DNA of 64,000 nt from the NCBI RefSeq assembly GCF_009801115.1, contig NZ_VTOL01000014.1:1-64000 (forward strand), given 5' to 3'. Each line of letters begins with the position of its first letter. Position 1 is the first letter of the stretch. The stretch is from Dyadobacter sp. 3J3. GTDB taxonomy: Bacteria; Bacteroidota; Bacteroidia; Cytophagales; Spirosomataceae. Below, piece by piece: positions 16,553-24,881 of this stretch. Below the pieces are notes generated by a model. It searched no databases, had not been told where the DNA came from, and was given only the letters and a program-made list of their open reading frames with translations. The position numbers and the translations under genes are program-made.

Positions 16553-16713
16553 AGAAATCTGTTAAAAATAGACTGTAAAGTTAGTAGTTTCAGCTAAAAA
16601 ACGATCAAAGGGCAGCCTTAGTTTTTAACGGGCTCGAATTTTTTCGAAACAATCACTCCATTGAATTTAGTAATTTGCACGTTCTTAGCATAAGTCATTT
16701 GTAAACGCATACT

Positions 16714-18639
16714 ATGAGTAACCTTCAAGCTGTCCTGAAACAATACTGGGGCTATGATCAGTTTCGGCCTGTGCAGGAAGAGGCGATCCGGTCTGTGCTG
16801 GAAGGAAATGATACACTTTTGCTGCTGCCAACCGGTGGCGGGAAATCGATCTGTTTTCAGGTTCCGGTAATGACTATGGAAGGCGTTTGCATTGTGGTAA
16901 CGCCACTTATTGCTTTGATGAAAGATCAGGTTGAACAATTGAAACGGCGTGATATTTCAGCTGCGGCAATTCATTCGGGCATGAATCGCCATGAAATTGA
17001 TATTACGCTGGACAATTGTATTCATGGACAAACGAAGTTTCTATATGTTTCGCCAGAGCGCCTTCGTACTGAAATTATGATCGAACGGACTAAACAGATG
17101 AAAGTTTGTTTGTTGGCAGTTGATGAGGCACATTGTATATCTGCCTGGGGTTATGATTTTCGTCCATCGTACCTTTTAATTTCCGAATTCCGCTTATTAA
17201 TTCCAAAAGTTCCGGTTATGGCTTTGACTGCCACAGCCACGGAACGGGTTCAGATTGATATTATTGACAAACTGGAAATGAAACCTGTCCGGGTTTTCAG
17301 GCAGTCTTTTGCACGGGCAAATTTGTCTTATTCCACTTTTTTAGAAGAAAATAAGGAAAGGAAATTATTGCAGATTCTTAAAAATGTTCCGGGCACCGCA
17401 ATAGTGTATGTAAGAACGAGAAAACGTACCAAAGAACTGGCAGATTGGCTCACTAAACAAGGCCTTCGTGCTGCGGGATATAATGCAGGTCTGCCTTTTA
17501 AAGAAAGATCGGACAGACAAACCGCCTGGCTGAAAAACCAGGTTCGGGTTGTGGTTGCAACCAATGCTTTTGGTATGGGAATCGATAAACCGGATGTACG
17601 GGCTGTGGTTCATTTTGACTTGCCGGATAATCTGGAAGCTTATTATCAGGAAGCTGGCCGGGCCGGTCGTGATGAAAAAAAGGCGTTTGCCGTGGCACTT
17701 TTCAATAAAATTGATCTGGAGGAACTGGCTGAAAATGTCGAGAAAAAATATCCACCGATGGATGTTTTAAGAAGGGTTTATCAGTCTTTGGCAAACTATT
17801 ATAAAATTCACGTAGGCGGAGGAGAGTTTTCGGCTTATGATTTTGATATACAAAACTTTACAGGAATATTTGGACTCATTGTTAATGAAACGCACTACGC
17901 TTTAAAACTGCTTGAAGAGGAAGGTTTTATCCAATTAAGTGAGAATTTTAACAATCCCGCCAAGCTGCATTTTGAAGTGGACAACCGGCAATTATATGAT
18001 TTTCAAATACGTAATCCGGAGTATGATTCGTTTGTAAAATTGTTGCTCCGGATTTATGGCGGAGAACTTTTTACTGAATATAAAAAGATTTCGGAAAGCG
18101 AACTGGCTCAGATTTACTTTGTACCGGAAGTAGAAATTCTAAAGAAATTGTCGTTCCTTAAAGAACGTGGCATCGTGGATTACGAACCAAGAAGAGATAA
18201 ACCGCAGCTTACTTTTTTGACGCCGCGATATGATGCGGCATTATTACCGCTGAATGTTTTTGAAATTGAAAGAAGACGTGAGCGTGACAGACAAAAAGCA
18301 AGATCTGTTATTCAATATGCATCCAATACAAACCGTTGCCGGACAATCCTTTTACTGGAATATTTCAATGAAATGGATGGGACAGATTGTGGTGTTTGTG
18401 ATGTTTGTCTGAAAAATAAAAAGAATGAACCGCGCCCGGAAATTGACGAAGAATTAGGTAATCAAATTCTGCATTATTTAAAAAGTTTCGGGGCGGTAAC
18501 GCCGCGTGCGTTAAGCCAGATATTTGAAAATGTTGCTGAAAAACCTTTCCTGCAAACGTTAAGATACTTAATTGATGAAGAAATTATAAACTATGACCAG
18601 GTTGGGAAACTGACCTTAAACAGCAAATATCATTCTTGA
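16714..18639 (+). CDS. recQ: ATP-dependent DNA helicase RecQ
   Basis: 3'-5' SF2 helicase of recombination and replication repair. Motifs in order: QxxFRPVQEEAI (motif 0), TGGGKS (I), DEAHCISAWGYDFRPSY (II), TATATE (III), NAFGMGIDKPDVR (V) and QEAGRAGRD (VI). The zinc-binding cysteines of the RQC region are visible at NRCR...DCGVCDVC. The winged helix follows, but no HRDC domain is apparent, so at 641 residues this is a short-tail type. Its TGA stop overlaps the TTG start of the next gene. Confidence 0.95.
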   Translation: MSNLQAVLKQYWGYDQFRPVQEEAIRSVLEGNDTLLLLPTGGGKSICFQVPVMTMEGVCIVVTPLIALMKDQVEQLKRRDISAAAIHSGMNRHEIDITLDNCIHGQTKFLYVSPERLRTEIMIERTKQMKVCLLAVDEAHCISAWGYDFRPSYLLISEFRLLIPKVPVMALTATATERVQIDIIDKLEMKPVRVFRQSFARANLSYSTFLEENKERKLLQILKNVPGTAIVYVRTRKRTKELADWLTKQGLRAAGYNAGLPFKERSDRQTAWLKNQVRVVVATNAFGMGIDKPDVRAVVHFDLPDNLEAYYQEAGRAGRDEKKAFAVALFNKIDLEELAENVEKKYPPMDVLRRVYQSLANYYKIHVGGGEFSAYDFDIQNFTGIFGLIVNETHYALKLLEEEGFIQLSENFNNPAKLHFEVDNRQLYDFQIRNPEYDSFVKLLLRIYGGELFTEYKKISESELAQIYFVPEVEILKKLSFLKERGIVDYEPRRDKPQLTFLTPRYDAALLPLNVFEIERRRERDRQKARSVIQYASNTNRCRTILLLEYFNEMDGTDCGVCDVCLKNKKNEPRPEIDEELGNQILHYLKSFGAVTPRALSQIFENVAEKPFLQTLRYLIDEEIINYDQVGKLTLNSKYHS

Positions 18640-20060
18640 AAAAGCATATCTACAACCTCACACTGGTATTAGGGTTCCTGGCAAAAACGGCTTCTGCACA
18701 ACAAATTCCCGGACTAGCCGCCAGTAATTATGGAGGACTTTACCGGGCCACTGAAAATCCATCGGCAATTGGCGGTTCTAAATTTAAATGGCAGGTCAAT
18801 ATCGGAACCATAGGAAGCAGTATTAACCACCGCTATTTTGTTTTTCTGGGTAAAAATTCACTATTCTATCCACTTTTGGCGGCTCATTCCAAAGATGAAT
18901 TGTACGGTCGTTCGCGTACCATGGGCTCGCTCACGGATAAAGATCCAATTTATCTTACAAGTGAAATCCGCTGGCCTTCCGCGATGTTTTCTATTGGAAA
19001 ATATCAGGGTGTAGCCATTCAATTCCGTACAAGAGGTTTTGTAACGGGAAATAATGTTCCGGACGATATCCGAAATCTTTATTTCAAACGGCTTGACACC
19101 GGAATGGATGACGTGGCGCGCACGGATTGGGGGAAATTCAACCTGGTACAGCAGAGCTTTTCTGAAATGAGTTTCTCTTATGGTGTACAGTTACTGGATC
19201 TGGATGCGCATAAATTACGTGTTGGGGCAACGGGTAAAAGGATTTTTGGAGCCAGAATCGGGTACTTGAAAGGTTCAGTAGATAATTTCCAGGTTAGAAA
19301 ACTAACCGGAGCACAGGATGAAAGCGAACTGGTTTTGAATAATTTTTCATACGAAACAGGATATAGCCAGCAAAACCAAAAAATGAAGTTAGGTGATTTG
19401 TTTAATTCAGATAAGTACGCTGCTGGCTGGGCTTACGATCTGGGAGTGACGTATGAATTGGGTAATTATTGGCAAAATACAGATGAGGCATTCGACCAGA
19501 ATCCAAAGTATCTTTTGCGTCTTGCAGCCTCTTTAACCGATATTGGATCGATTAAATACAAAACAACAGGAAGCCGTGTAATTGCCGGACAGCAGGAACA
19601 AACGATTATCGGTCAAAAGGAACTGGAAATAATAGGAAATGAAGGAGCTGACGGATTAATGAATTTATATCCGGCGAGTTCTGATACAACTTTTAACAGT
19701 AAAGTAAAATTACCGCAAGCAGTACATTGGGAAGCTGATGTGCAATTGGTAAAAGGCTTTTTTGTTACATTATCACAAACGAAACGTTTTAAATCTCTGA
19801 CGGATAATGTATTGAGTGTAGCACAACCAAACGTATTTACCGTCACGCCACGTTTTGAAGATGAAGATTCAGATTTTGCTTTTCCAATCTCTTTCATTCA
19901 GGGAAATAAAAGAGTAGCGATAGGAGCACTGGCGCATTTCGGGCCGATTTTCATTGGATTTAGTAATATTAATGGTTTGATGAAAAGCGGAGGCGCAAGA
20001 GGGAGTATGGCTTATGTCGGGGTGAGTGCTTGGAAGTTGAAGGGGTGGAGGAAAAAGTGA
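18636..20060 (+). CDS. DUF5723 family outer-membrane protein
   Basis: A 474-residue protein with signal peptide (KKHIYNLTLVLGFLAKTASAQQ) and a beta-rich body beginning GLAASNYGGLYRATENPSAIGGSKF, the DUF5723 hallmark for barrel-like proteins of Bacteroidota. The start is TTG at 18636, overlapping the recQ stop as TTGA; it gives a proper signal peptide and no closer ATG does. Function unknown, probably a surface barrel. Its stop is only two bases from the stop of the convergent toxin gene, so the two transcripts must overlap. Confidence 0.85.
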   Translation: MKKHIYNLTLVLGFLAKTASAQQIPGLAASNYGGLYRATENPSAIGGSKFKWQVNIGTIGSSINHRYFVFLGKNSLFYPLLAAHSKDELYGRSRTMGSLTDKDPIYLTSEIRWPSAMFSIGKYQGVAIQFRTRGFVTGNNVPDDIRNLYFKRLDTGMDDVARTDWGKFNLVQQSFSEMSFSYGVQLLDLDAHKLRVGATGKRIFGARIGYLKGSVDNFQVRKLTGAQDESELVLNNFSYETGYSQQNQKMKLGDLFNSDKYAAGWAYDLGVTYELGNYWQNTDEAFDQNPKYLLRLAASLTDIGSIKYKTTGSRVIAGQQEQTIIGQKELEIIGNEGADGLMNLYPASSDTTFNSKVKLPQAVHWEADVQLVKGFFVTLSQTKRFKSLTDNVLSVAQPNVFTVTPRFEDEDSDFAFPISFIQGNKRVAIGALAHFGPIFIGFSNINGLMKSGGARGSMAYVGVSAWKLKGWRKK

Positions 20061-20062
20061 TT

Positions 20063-20320
20063 TTAATAATGTCCTTTTAAAGAATGAATGAAGATTTTCT
20101 CTTCTTCTATTTCATAAATCAATCGATGCTCCTGGTTTATTCTCCTTGACCAAAGACCCGAAAGATTATGTTTTAGTCCTTCTGGTTTTCCCAGTCCCTC
20201 GAATGGAGTATCCTGAATGGACTTGATGAGACTTGATATTTTTTTGAGTACGACCTTGTTCCCACTTTTAACCCAGTACTTAAGATCATCATCAGCATCA
20301 GGCAGGAATATTATTTCCAT
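20063..20320 (-). CDS. yoeB: Type II toxin, YoeB/Txe family mRNA interferase
   Basis: An 85-residue RelE-fold toxin that cuts ribosome-bound mRNA. The family residues are visible: Glu and Gly in GKPEGLKHNLSGLWSRRI, Arg in EHRLIYEI, and a C-terminal HSLKGHY with the catalytic His and terminal Tyr. The length is normal and the gene looks intact. It follows its antitoxin gene with a 10-base overlap, the usual order. The partner is not a YefM-type protein, which is uncommon for YoeB generally but, as I recall, frequent in Bacteroidota. Confidence 0.93.
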   Translation of the reverse strand: MEIIFLPDADDDLKYWVKSGNKVVLKKISSLIKSIQDTPFEGLGKPEGLKHNLSGLWSRRINQEHRLIYEIEEEKIFIHSLKGHY

Positions 20321-20517
20321 AAACTATCAATCTCATCGATGGAAGAGACTCTGCCTTTTCCTGCCTTTTTATCTTCTTTGCTTTTTTCAATTTTAGTAAC
20401 GAATTTGGGGTGATATGGCTTTTCTTCTGATTCAAAAGAAATTTCCAAAGCCTTGGCGACAGCTTTTAAGGCTTCCAGTTTTTTGGGGCTATTAGATCGA
20501 AATATTAAGGTTTCCAT
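20311..20517 (-). CDS. Antitoxin of the YoeB module, DUF2683-like
   Basis: A 68-residue protein. The N-terminal part (METLIFRSNSPKKLEALKAVAKALEISFE) resembles short DUF2683-type antitoxins. The basic, Lys-rich middle and the RVSSIDEIDSLWK tail would wrap and block the toxin. It should also repress its own promoter. Assignment rests mainly on position directly upstream of, and overlapping, the YoeB gene. Confidence 0.85.
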   Translation of the reverse strand: METLIFRSNSPKKLEALKAVAKALEISFESEEKPYHPKFVTKIEKSKEDKKAGKGRVSSIDEIDSLWK

Positions 20518-20603
20518 GACTTTATTGATTTTGTAATTATAAAGTTAACCATTTCTTCTAAATCTTAATTTTGTTAATGATCTTCAATTACAAAATATTA
20601 AAT

Positions 20604-20912
20604 CTACCCTTTCCGCCCAAACCAGCTCCCAATCCTCCGGAACATTCTCTTTTCAAATTCCCAGAAAAAAGAAAATCTGCCCCAGATCCAGCCCCAGGCC
20701 AGTAAAGCGGCTTGGTAAAGAGGTAAAATAATCAGAATATTCACCGTCCAGAGAAGCCATGACGGTGAAGTTTCCTTGGATAAACCAACCAGATCAAAAA
20801 GTGCGCGCTTGATGTATAAAATGGAAAATCCGGTACAGGCAAAAACCAGTAAAATGATTAAGACATCCCATCCATTTTTAACATTCCAGCGCTGCTTTAA
20901 CTTTTCAATCAT
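20604..20912 (-). CDS. DUF6787 family small membrane protein
   Basis: A 102-residue protein with two hydrophobic helices (about residues 18-36 and 53-75) and conserved aromatic segments KQRWNVKNGWDVLIILLVFACTG and FWEFEKRMFRRIG. From memory this matches the DUF6787 family of Bacteroidota, often encoded next to an RluA-type pseudouridine synthase, as here (6-base gap). No function known to me. Confidence 0.8.
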   Translation of the reverse strand: MIEKLKQRWNVKNGWDVLIILLVFACTGFSILYIKRALFDLVGLSKETSPSWLLWTVNILIILPLYQAALLAWGWIWGRFSFFWEFEKRMFRRIGSWFGRKG

Positions 20913-20918
20913 ACTGAT

Positions 20919-21650
20919 CTATTCGTATAAAAATCCCAGGTGATCTGCTTTGATTATTTCGGTATCCAAAGGAAGGAATTCTTCCCAGAACGGATCATTC
21001 GGAAGGCCTGCTTTGCATATAATCGGCTCCTTTTTTACAGGATGTTCAAAGAAAAGACGACGGGCATGTAAGTTAATACTTGCATCCGGATTTGGTTTTG
21101 GATAGCCATATTTCAAATCACCACGAATCGGACAGCCCATAGAAGCCAGCTGAACGCGGATCTGATGCGGACGGCCGGTAACTGGTGTTACTTCAAGCAA
21201 ATTGAATTTATTGACATCCCCCAAAAGTCGGTAACTAAGTTCAGCGCGCTGCGATCCCGGTACTTCGTAATCGTAAGCGGTTGTTACATTTCTCTGCTCA
21301 TCTTTGATCAGCCAATGTACCAGTTTTCCCTTTTTTTCTGGCGGACGGTTTTTTACAACAGCCCAGTATGTTTTTTGAACATCGCGTTTACGGAAGATTT
21401 CATTCATTCTTTCCAACGCTTTTGACGTTTTTGCAAATACAACCAAACCGCTAACGGGGCGGTCCAGACGGTGCACGGTTCCTAAAAACACGGCTCCGGG
21501 CTTATCGTATTCTTCTTTGATATATTCCTTCAACATTTCAAGTAAAGGCTTGTCACGCGTTGAATCGCCTTGTACAAGAATACCTGGTTCTTTGTTGACA
21601 ATCAGTAAGTGATTGTCTTCATATATAATCTGAAATGGGCGCTTTGCCAT
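20919..21650 (-). CDS. RNA pseudouridine synthase, RluA family
   Basis: A 243-residue enzyme that isomerises uridine to pseudouridine in rRNA or tRNA. The catalytic motif HRLDRPVSGL (Asp about residue 63) and the later GRPHQIRVQLASMGCPIRGDLKYG are diagnostic. No S4 RNA-binding domain is present at the N-terminus, as in RluA- or TruC-like members. The target nucleotide cannot be told. It is the first gene of a pair with the DUF6787 protein. Confidence 0.93.
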   Translation of the reverse strand: MAKRPFQIIYEDNHLLIVNKEPGILVQGDSTRDKPLLEMLKEYIKEEYDKPGAVFLGTVHRLDRPVSGLVVFAKTSKALERMNEIFRKRDVQKTYWAVVKNRPPEKKGKLVHWLIKDEQRNVTTAYDYEVPGSQRAELSYRLLGDVNKFNLLEVTPVTGRPHQIRVQLASMGCPIRGDLKYGYPKPNPDASINLHARRLFFEHPVKKEPIICKAGLPNDPFWEEFLPLDTEIIKADHLGFLYE

Positions 21651-21704
21651 AATTTTCTATTTTAATCTTTTGTTATTTCCTAGTAAAAAACAAAAGTGAG
21701 GTGA

Positions 21705-22523
21705 TCAATAAGACTCTTTTTCGTTTGGAAAAGATTTGCCTTTAACGTCTTTAATATAATTGGTAATTGCCTCGTTCATGATGTCATTTAAATTGGCATA
21801 TTGACGAAGAAAACGTGGTTTAAAACCTTTGTTGATACCCAAAACATCATGCAAAACAAGAATCTGTCCGTCGGCATGTGGCCCTGCTCCTATTCCTACG
21901 GTTGGAATGGCGATACTTTCAGAAACCAGTTTTGTAAGTGTAGAAGGAATTTTTTCCAGAACTACGGAAAAACAACCAATCTCATCCAGCATTTTGGCAT
22001 CTTCCAAAAGCTTTTTAGCTTCAACTTCTTCCTTGGCACGAACGGTGTAGGTACCAAATTTGTAAATAGACTGCGGTGTAAGTCCCAAATGCCCCATTAC
22101 AGGAACGCCGGCACTTAATATCCGCACAACCGATTCCTTAATTTCCAGTCCGCCTTCCAGCTTCACAGCATGTGCGCCGGATTCTTTCATGATACGAATA
22201 GCGGAACGCAACGCTTCTCCCGAATTTCCCTGATACGATCCGAAAGGAAGATCAACGACTACCAACGCACGTTTCACAGCACGTACAACCGATGATGCGT
22301 GATAAATCATCTGGTCAATCGTGATCGGTAATGTAGTTTCGTGGCCAGCCATTACATTGGAAGCCGAATCTCCTACAAGGATCAGCTCAACCCCGGCAGC
22401 ATCCACGATCCCGGCCATTGAATAATCATAAGCGGTCAAACAGGATATTTTTTCGCCCCGCGTTTTCATTTCCTGAATGATATGGGTCGTAACGCGTTTT
22501 ATATCAGAACTATGTATAGACAT
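21705..22523 (-). CDS. panB: 3-methyl-2-oxobutanoate hydroxymethyltransferase
   Basis: First enzyme of pantothenate (and so coenzyme A) synthesis: transfers a hydroxymethyl group from methylene-tetrahydrofolate to 2-oxoisovalerate. At 272 residues it has the normal length. Conserved blocks are [39 protein letters not shown] (about 25-65), the metal-binding VVDLPFGSY (about 92-100), [11 protein letters not shown] and [21 protein letters not shown]. No other pan gene is adjacent. Confidence 0.96.
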   Translation of the reverse strand: MSIHSSDIKRVTTHIIQEMKTRGEKISCLTAYDYSMAGIVDAAGVELILVGDSASNVMAGHETTLPITIDQMIYHASSVVRAVKRALVVVDLPFGSYQGNSGEALRSAIRIMKESGAHAVKLEGGLEIKESVVRILSAGVPVMGHLGLTPQSIYKFGTYTVRAKEEVEAKKLLEDAKMLDEIGCFSVVLEKIPSTLTKLVSESIAIPTVGIGAGPHADGQILVLHDVLGINKGFKPRFLRQYANLNDIMNEAITNYIKDVKGKSFPNEKESY

Positions 22524-22614
22524 CTTTTTTAATTGTAAATGGTTAAGGGTTAATTACTAATGGTGTCTGGTAAAACATTAACAATTCACCATTAACAATT
22601 AATCATTAAAAAAA

Positions 22615-23955
22615 CTATCTTCTTATCAGCCAGTTTTCGGGGTTGAGGCGGGATGTACTTTTCCATATCTGGAATTGAAGTTCAGAAGTTCCGTCTCCAT
22701 CCGTTGCAACGCGTCCGATTGTTTCTCTGGCTTTTACTTTTTGTCCGGCCTGAACGGTTACTCCCGACATTTTTGCATAAACCGTCATGTAATTTCCATG
22801 CTGAATAGCGACCACATTGCCCATTCCCGGCATTTGTGTCACATCCAGCACAACACCATCGTAAACAGTTCGCACCGTTTCTCCTGCATTCGTTTGTATA
22901 TCAACACCCAGGTTATCAACCATCACACCTTTTAAAACAGCATGTGGACGTTGTCCAAAATGGCCGGAAATAAATCCTCTCGTCGGCCAGGATAGCCGTG
23001 ACTGCGAAGCTGCAAAGGACGATGCAAGCGTAACTTCTTCATCACTCATCCCACTGGATGAAACAACAGGCTCATCTTTTGGTTCTTCTACAACAACTTT
23101 CGCTTCGCCTTTTTTCTCTCTTTCCGCGTTTTCACGTGCTACGCGTTCGCGTTCCGCTTTTCTTTTAGCTTCGCGCTCAGCCCGCTCTTCTCTCTCTCTT
23201 CTTTCTCTCTCCTTTTTCTCCCTTTCTGCAATACGACGAATGTTTGCTTCCAGTAAATTTGTCGCTTTCCGGTTTTCAGCTAACTGATTTCTCAGCTCAA
23301 CTTCTTTTTGAGATAATTCTTTTACAACTTCATCCTGCTTGGTTTTCAGGCCTTCAAGTTTTGTATTTTCCGAAACCTGGGTAACGAGTACTGTTTGCTG
23401 TTGTTGTTTTTTGGAAGTGATACGCTGGCGTTCGGCCATCAGTTCTTTTTCAAGAACTTCCATTTGTTTTACCTGCCCCTGTCTGGCGTCCGTATATTGT
23501 TTCAGATATTTGTAACGTAAAACAAACTGGTTGAAAGTCCCGGATGAAAACAGGAAAACCAACTGATTCAGATAAACGTTTCTCTTGGACGCCTCATAAA
23601 TCATATCACCATATTCTTCCTTCAATTTACCCAGATCATTGGCAAGTACCGAACGCTTTTTTTCAAGCGTTTTGAGTTCCTTATCCAGAATGGCCATATC
23701 ATCCGATAACAGATCAATCTTTTTCTTTAAGTTATTGATTTGCTGATTCAGGGCACGTAACTGACCTAGGTTGACGTTTTTTTGAGACGAAGTCTGTTTC
23801 AGAATACTCTGAATTTCATTCATCTTGCTCTGGTTTTCGCCTTTTTCCCGTTCCAGCTGTTCGCGGGTTTTTTGAGCAAATACGCTAAAAGACGTACAGC
23901 ACAAAACTGTGAGTACCAGAAATAAACGACGATAATTCGGTTGATGAAAGGGCAT
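22615..23955 (-). CDS. EnvC-like murein hydrolase activator with degenerate LytM domain
   Basis: A 446-residue exported protein. From ATG 23955 it has a Sec signal ending near SVFAQ (an in-frame TTG at 23976 adds seven residues). Long coiled coils fill about residues 20-290, ending in an Arg/Glu-rich run. The C-terminal ~110 residues are a LytM (M23) fold. The catalytic zinc ligands are lost: NLGVD stands where HxGxD is expected, YAKM where YAHL is expected, and LQFQIW where LHFEIW is expected. It should therefore act like EnvC, activating an amidase at the division site rather than cutting. It ends an envelope operon with the two lipoprotein genes upstream. Confidence 0.9.
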   Translation of the reverse strand: MPFHQPNYRRLFLVLTVLCCTSFSVFAQKTREQLEREKGENQSKMNEIQSILKQTSSQKNVNLGQLRALNQQINNLKKKIDLLSDDMAILDKELKTLEKKRSVLANDLGKLKEEYGDMIYEASKRNVYLNQLVFLFSSGTFNQFVLRYKYLKQYTDARQGQVKQMEVLEKELMAERQRITSKKQQQQTVLVTQVSENTKLEGLKTKQDEVVKELSQKEVELRNQLAENRKATNLLEANIRRIAEREKKERERREREERAEREAKRKAERERVARENAEREKKGEAKVVVEEPKDEPVVSSSGMSDEEVTLASSFAASQSRLSWPTRGFISGHFGQRPHAVLKGVMVDNLGVDIQTNAGETVRTVYDGVVLDVTQMPGMGNVVAIQHGNYMTVYAKMSGVTVQAGQKVKARETIGRVATDGDGTSELQFQIWKSTSRLNPENWLIRR

Positions 23956-24050
23956 ATTTATTTTTCTTGCTGCCAAAATACCTTAAACGGCGCGTAAAGT
24001 TAAGCAGACTTCACGTTTTTGTGCCTATAAATGAGTAGAGAATCTGATTT

Positions 24051-24881
24051 TTACCTTTTCCGGGTGTAGCTGGATGGTATACTAAAAGGGAATCCTGGAT
24101 TTTTACCTGTCAATTCTACCTTGTTATGTTTGATACGCATCATTGTCTGGTAAAACTGCTTGTCTTTTTGAGACTGCACATCCAGGTTAATAAGACTGCC
24201 GAAAGGAAAGAGAGAGCCACTTACATCTCTAAAATCTTCATAATTAAGTACAAAGGTATTTTTAGTAGGAACTTCAACCGCTTTAAGCTTTTGAAGTTTC
24301 AGATTTTTCTCATCAATATAATTATCCAAAACGATTCGTGTATTCTCCTGATGCAGTACCACAAACTCGTTTTCCTTATAATATTTAGATTCAGCTGCGG
24401 GTGCAAACGGAAGATTTCCAATAATAATTGATTGCAAAAGTTTAAAATTCAGATCGAAATTATATTGCTTACTAAGCTGTGCGTAAGTAAAAACAAAATA
24501 TTCTTTATGAAATTTATCTACAAACACAATGGAATCCGGAGTGATCAAACCACGTGCTACTTCAAATCCAACCCCGGTTACAGACAACCAGATCAGGCTG
24601 TCTTTTTTTATTCTGATATTAACGTTCGTGTTATCAAAATCCTGTGTGCTGCTGCGAAAGGAAAATTTGGATTTTGTCAAAAGATAATCAAATGCGACTT
24701 CTTTCACCGTAACAGGTGCTATGGAATTGGCAACCATTGAATCTGTTTTTGAAGAATCTTTAACGACAAAAGAAGAATCAATCGTTGGTCTTGTAGTTCC
24801 TTTTGAAAGATGTTTTTTGTGGCATGAAGTAAACCAAATGCAACTCAAAGCCAGGAACCATACTGTAATCTTATTGTTCAT
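24051..24881 (-). CDS. DUF4292 family lipoprotein (LolA-like fold)
   Basis: A 276-residue lipoprotein: signal peptide, lipobox-like FTSC (Cys20), then a linker and a beta-rich domain of the DUF4292 family. In Bacteroidota this family is regularly found between a TPR protein and an EnvC-like protein, as it is here. The fold is thought to resemble LolA/LppX lipid carriers; that is family knowledge, not visible in the sequence. Its start overlaps the end of the TPR gene by 11 bases, so the two are co-translated. Confidence 0.88.
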   Translation of the reverse strand: MNNKITVWFLALSCIWFTSCHKKHLSKGTTRPTIDSSFVVKDSSKTDSMVANSIAPVTVKEVAFDYLLTKSKFSFRSSTQDFDNTNVNIRIKKDSLIWLSVTGVGFEVARGLITPDSIVFVDKFHKEYFVFTYAQLSKQYNFDLNFKLLQSIIIGNLPFAPAAESKYYKENEFVVLHQENTRIVLDNYIDEKNLKLQKLKAVEVPTKNTFVLNYEDFRDVSGSLFPFGSLINLDVQSQKDKQFYQTMMRIKHNKVELTGKNPGFPFSIPSSYTRKR

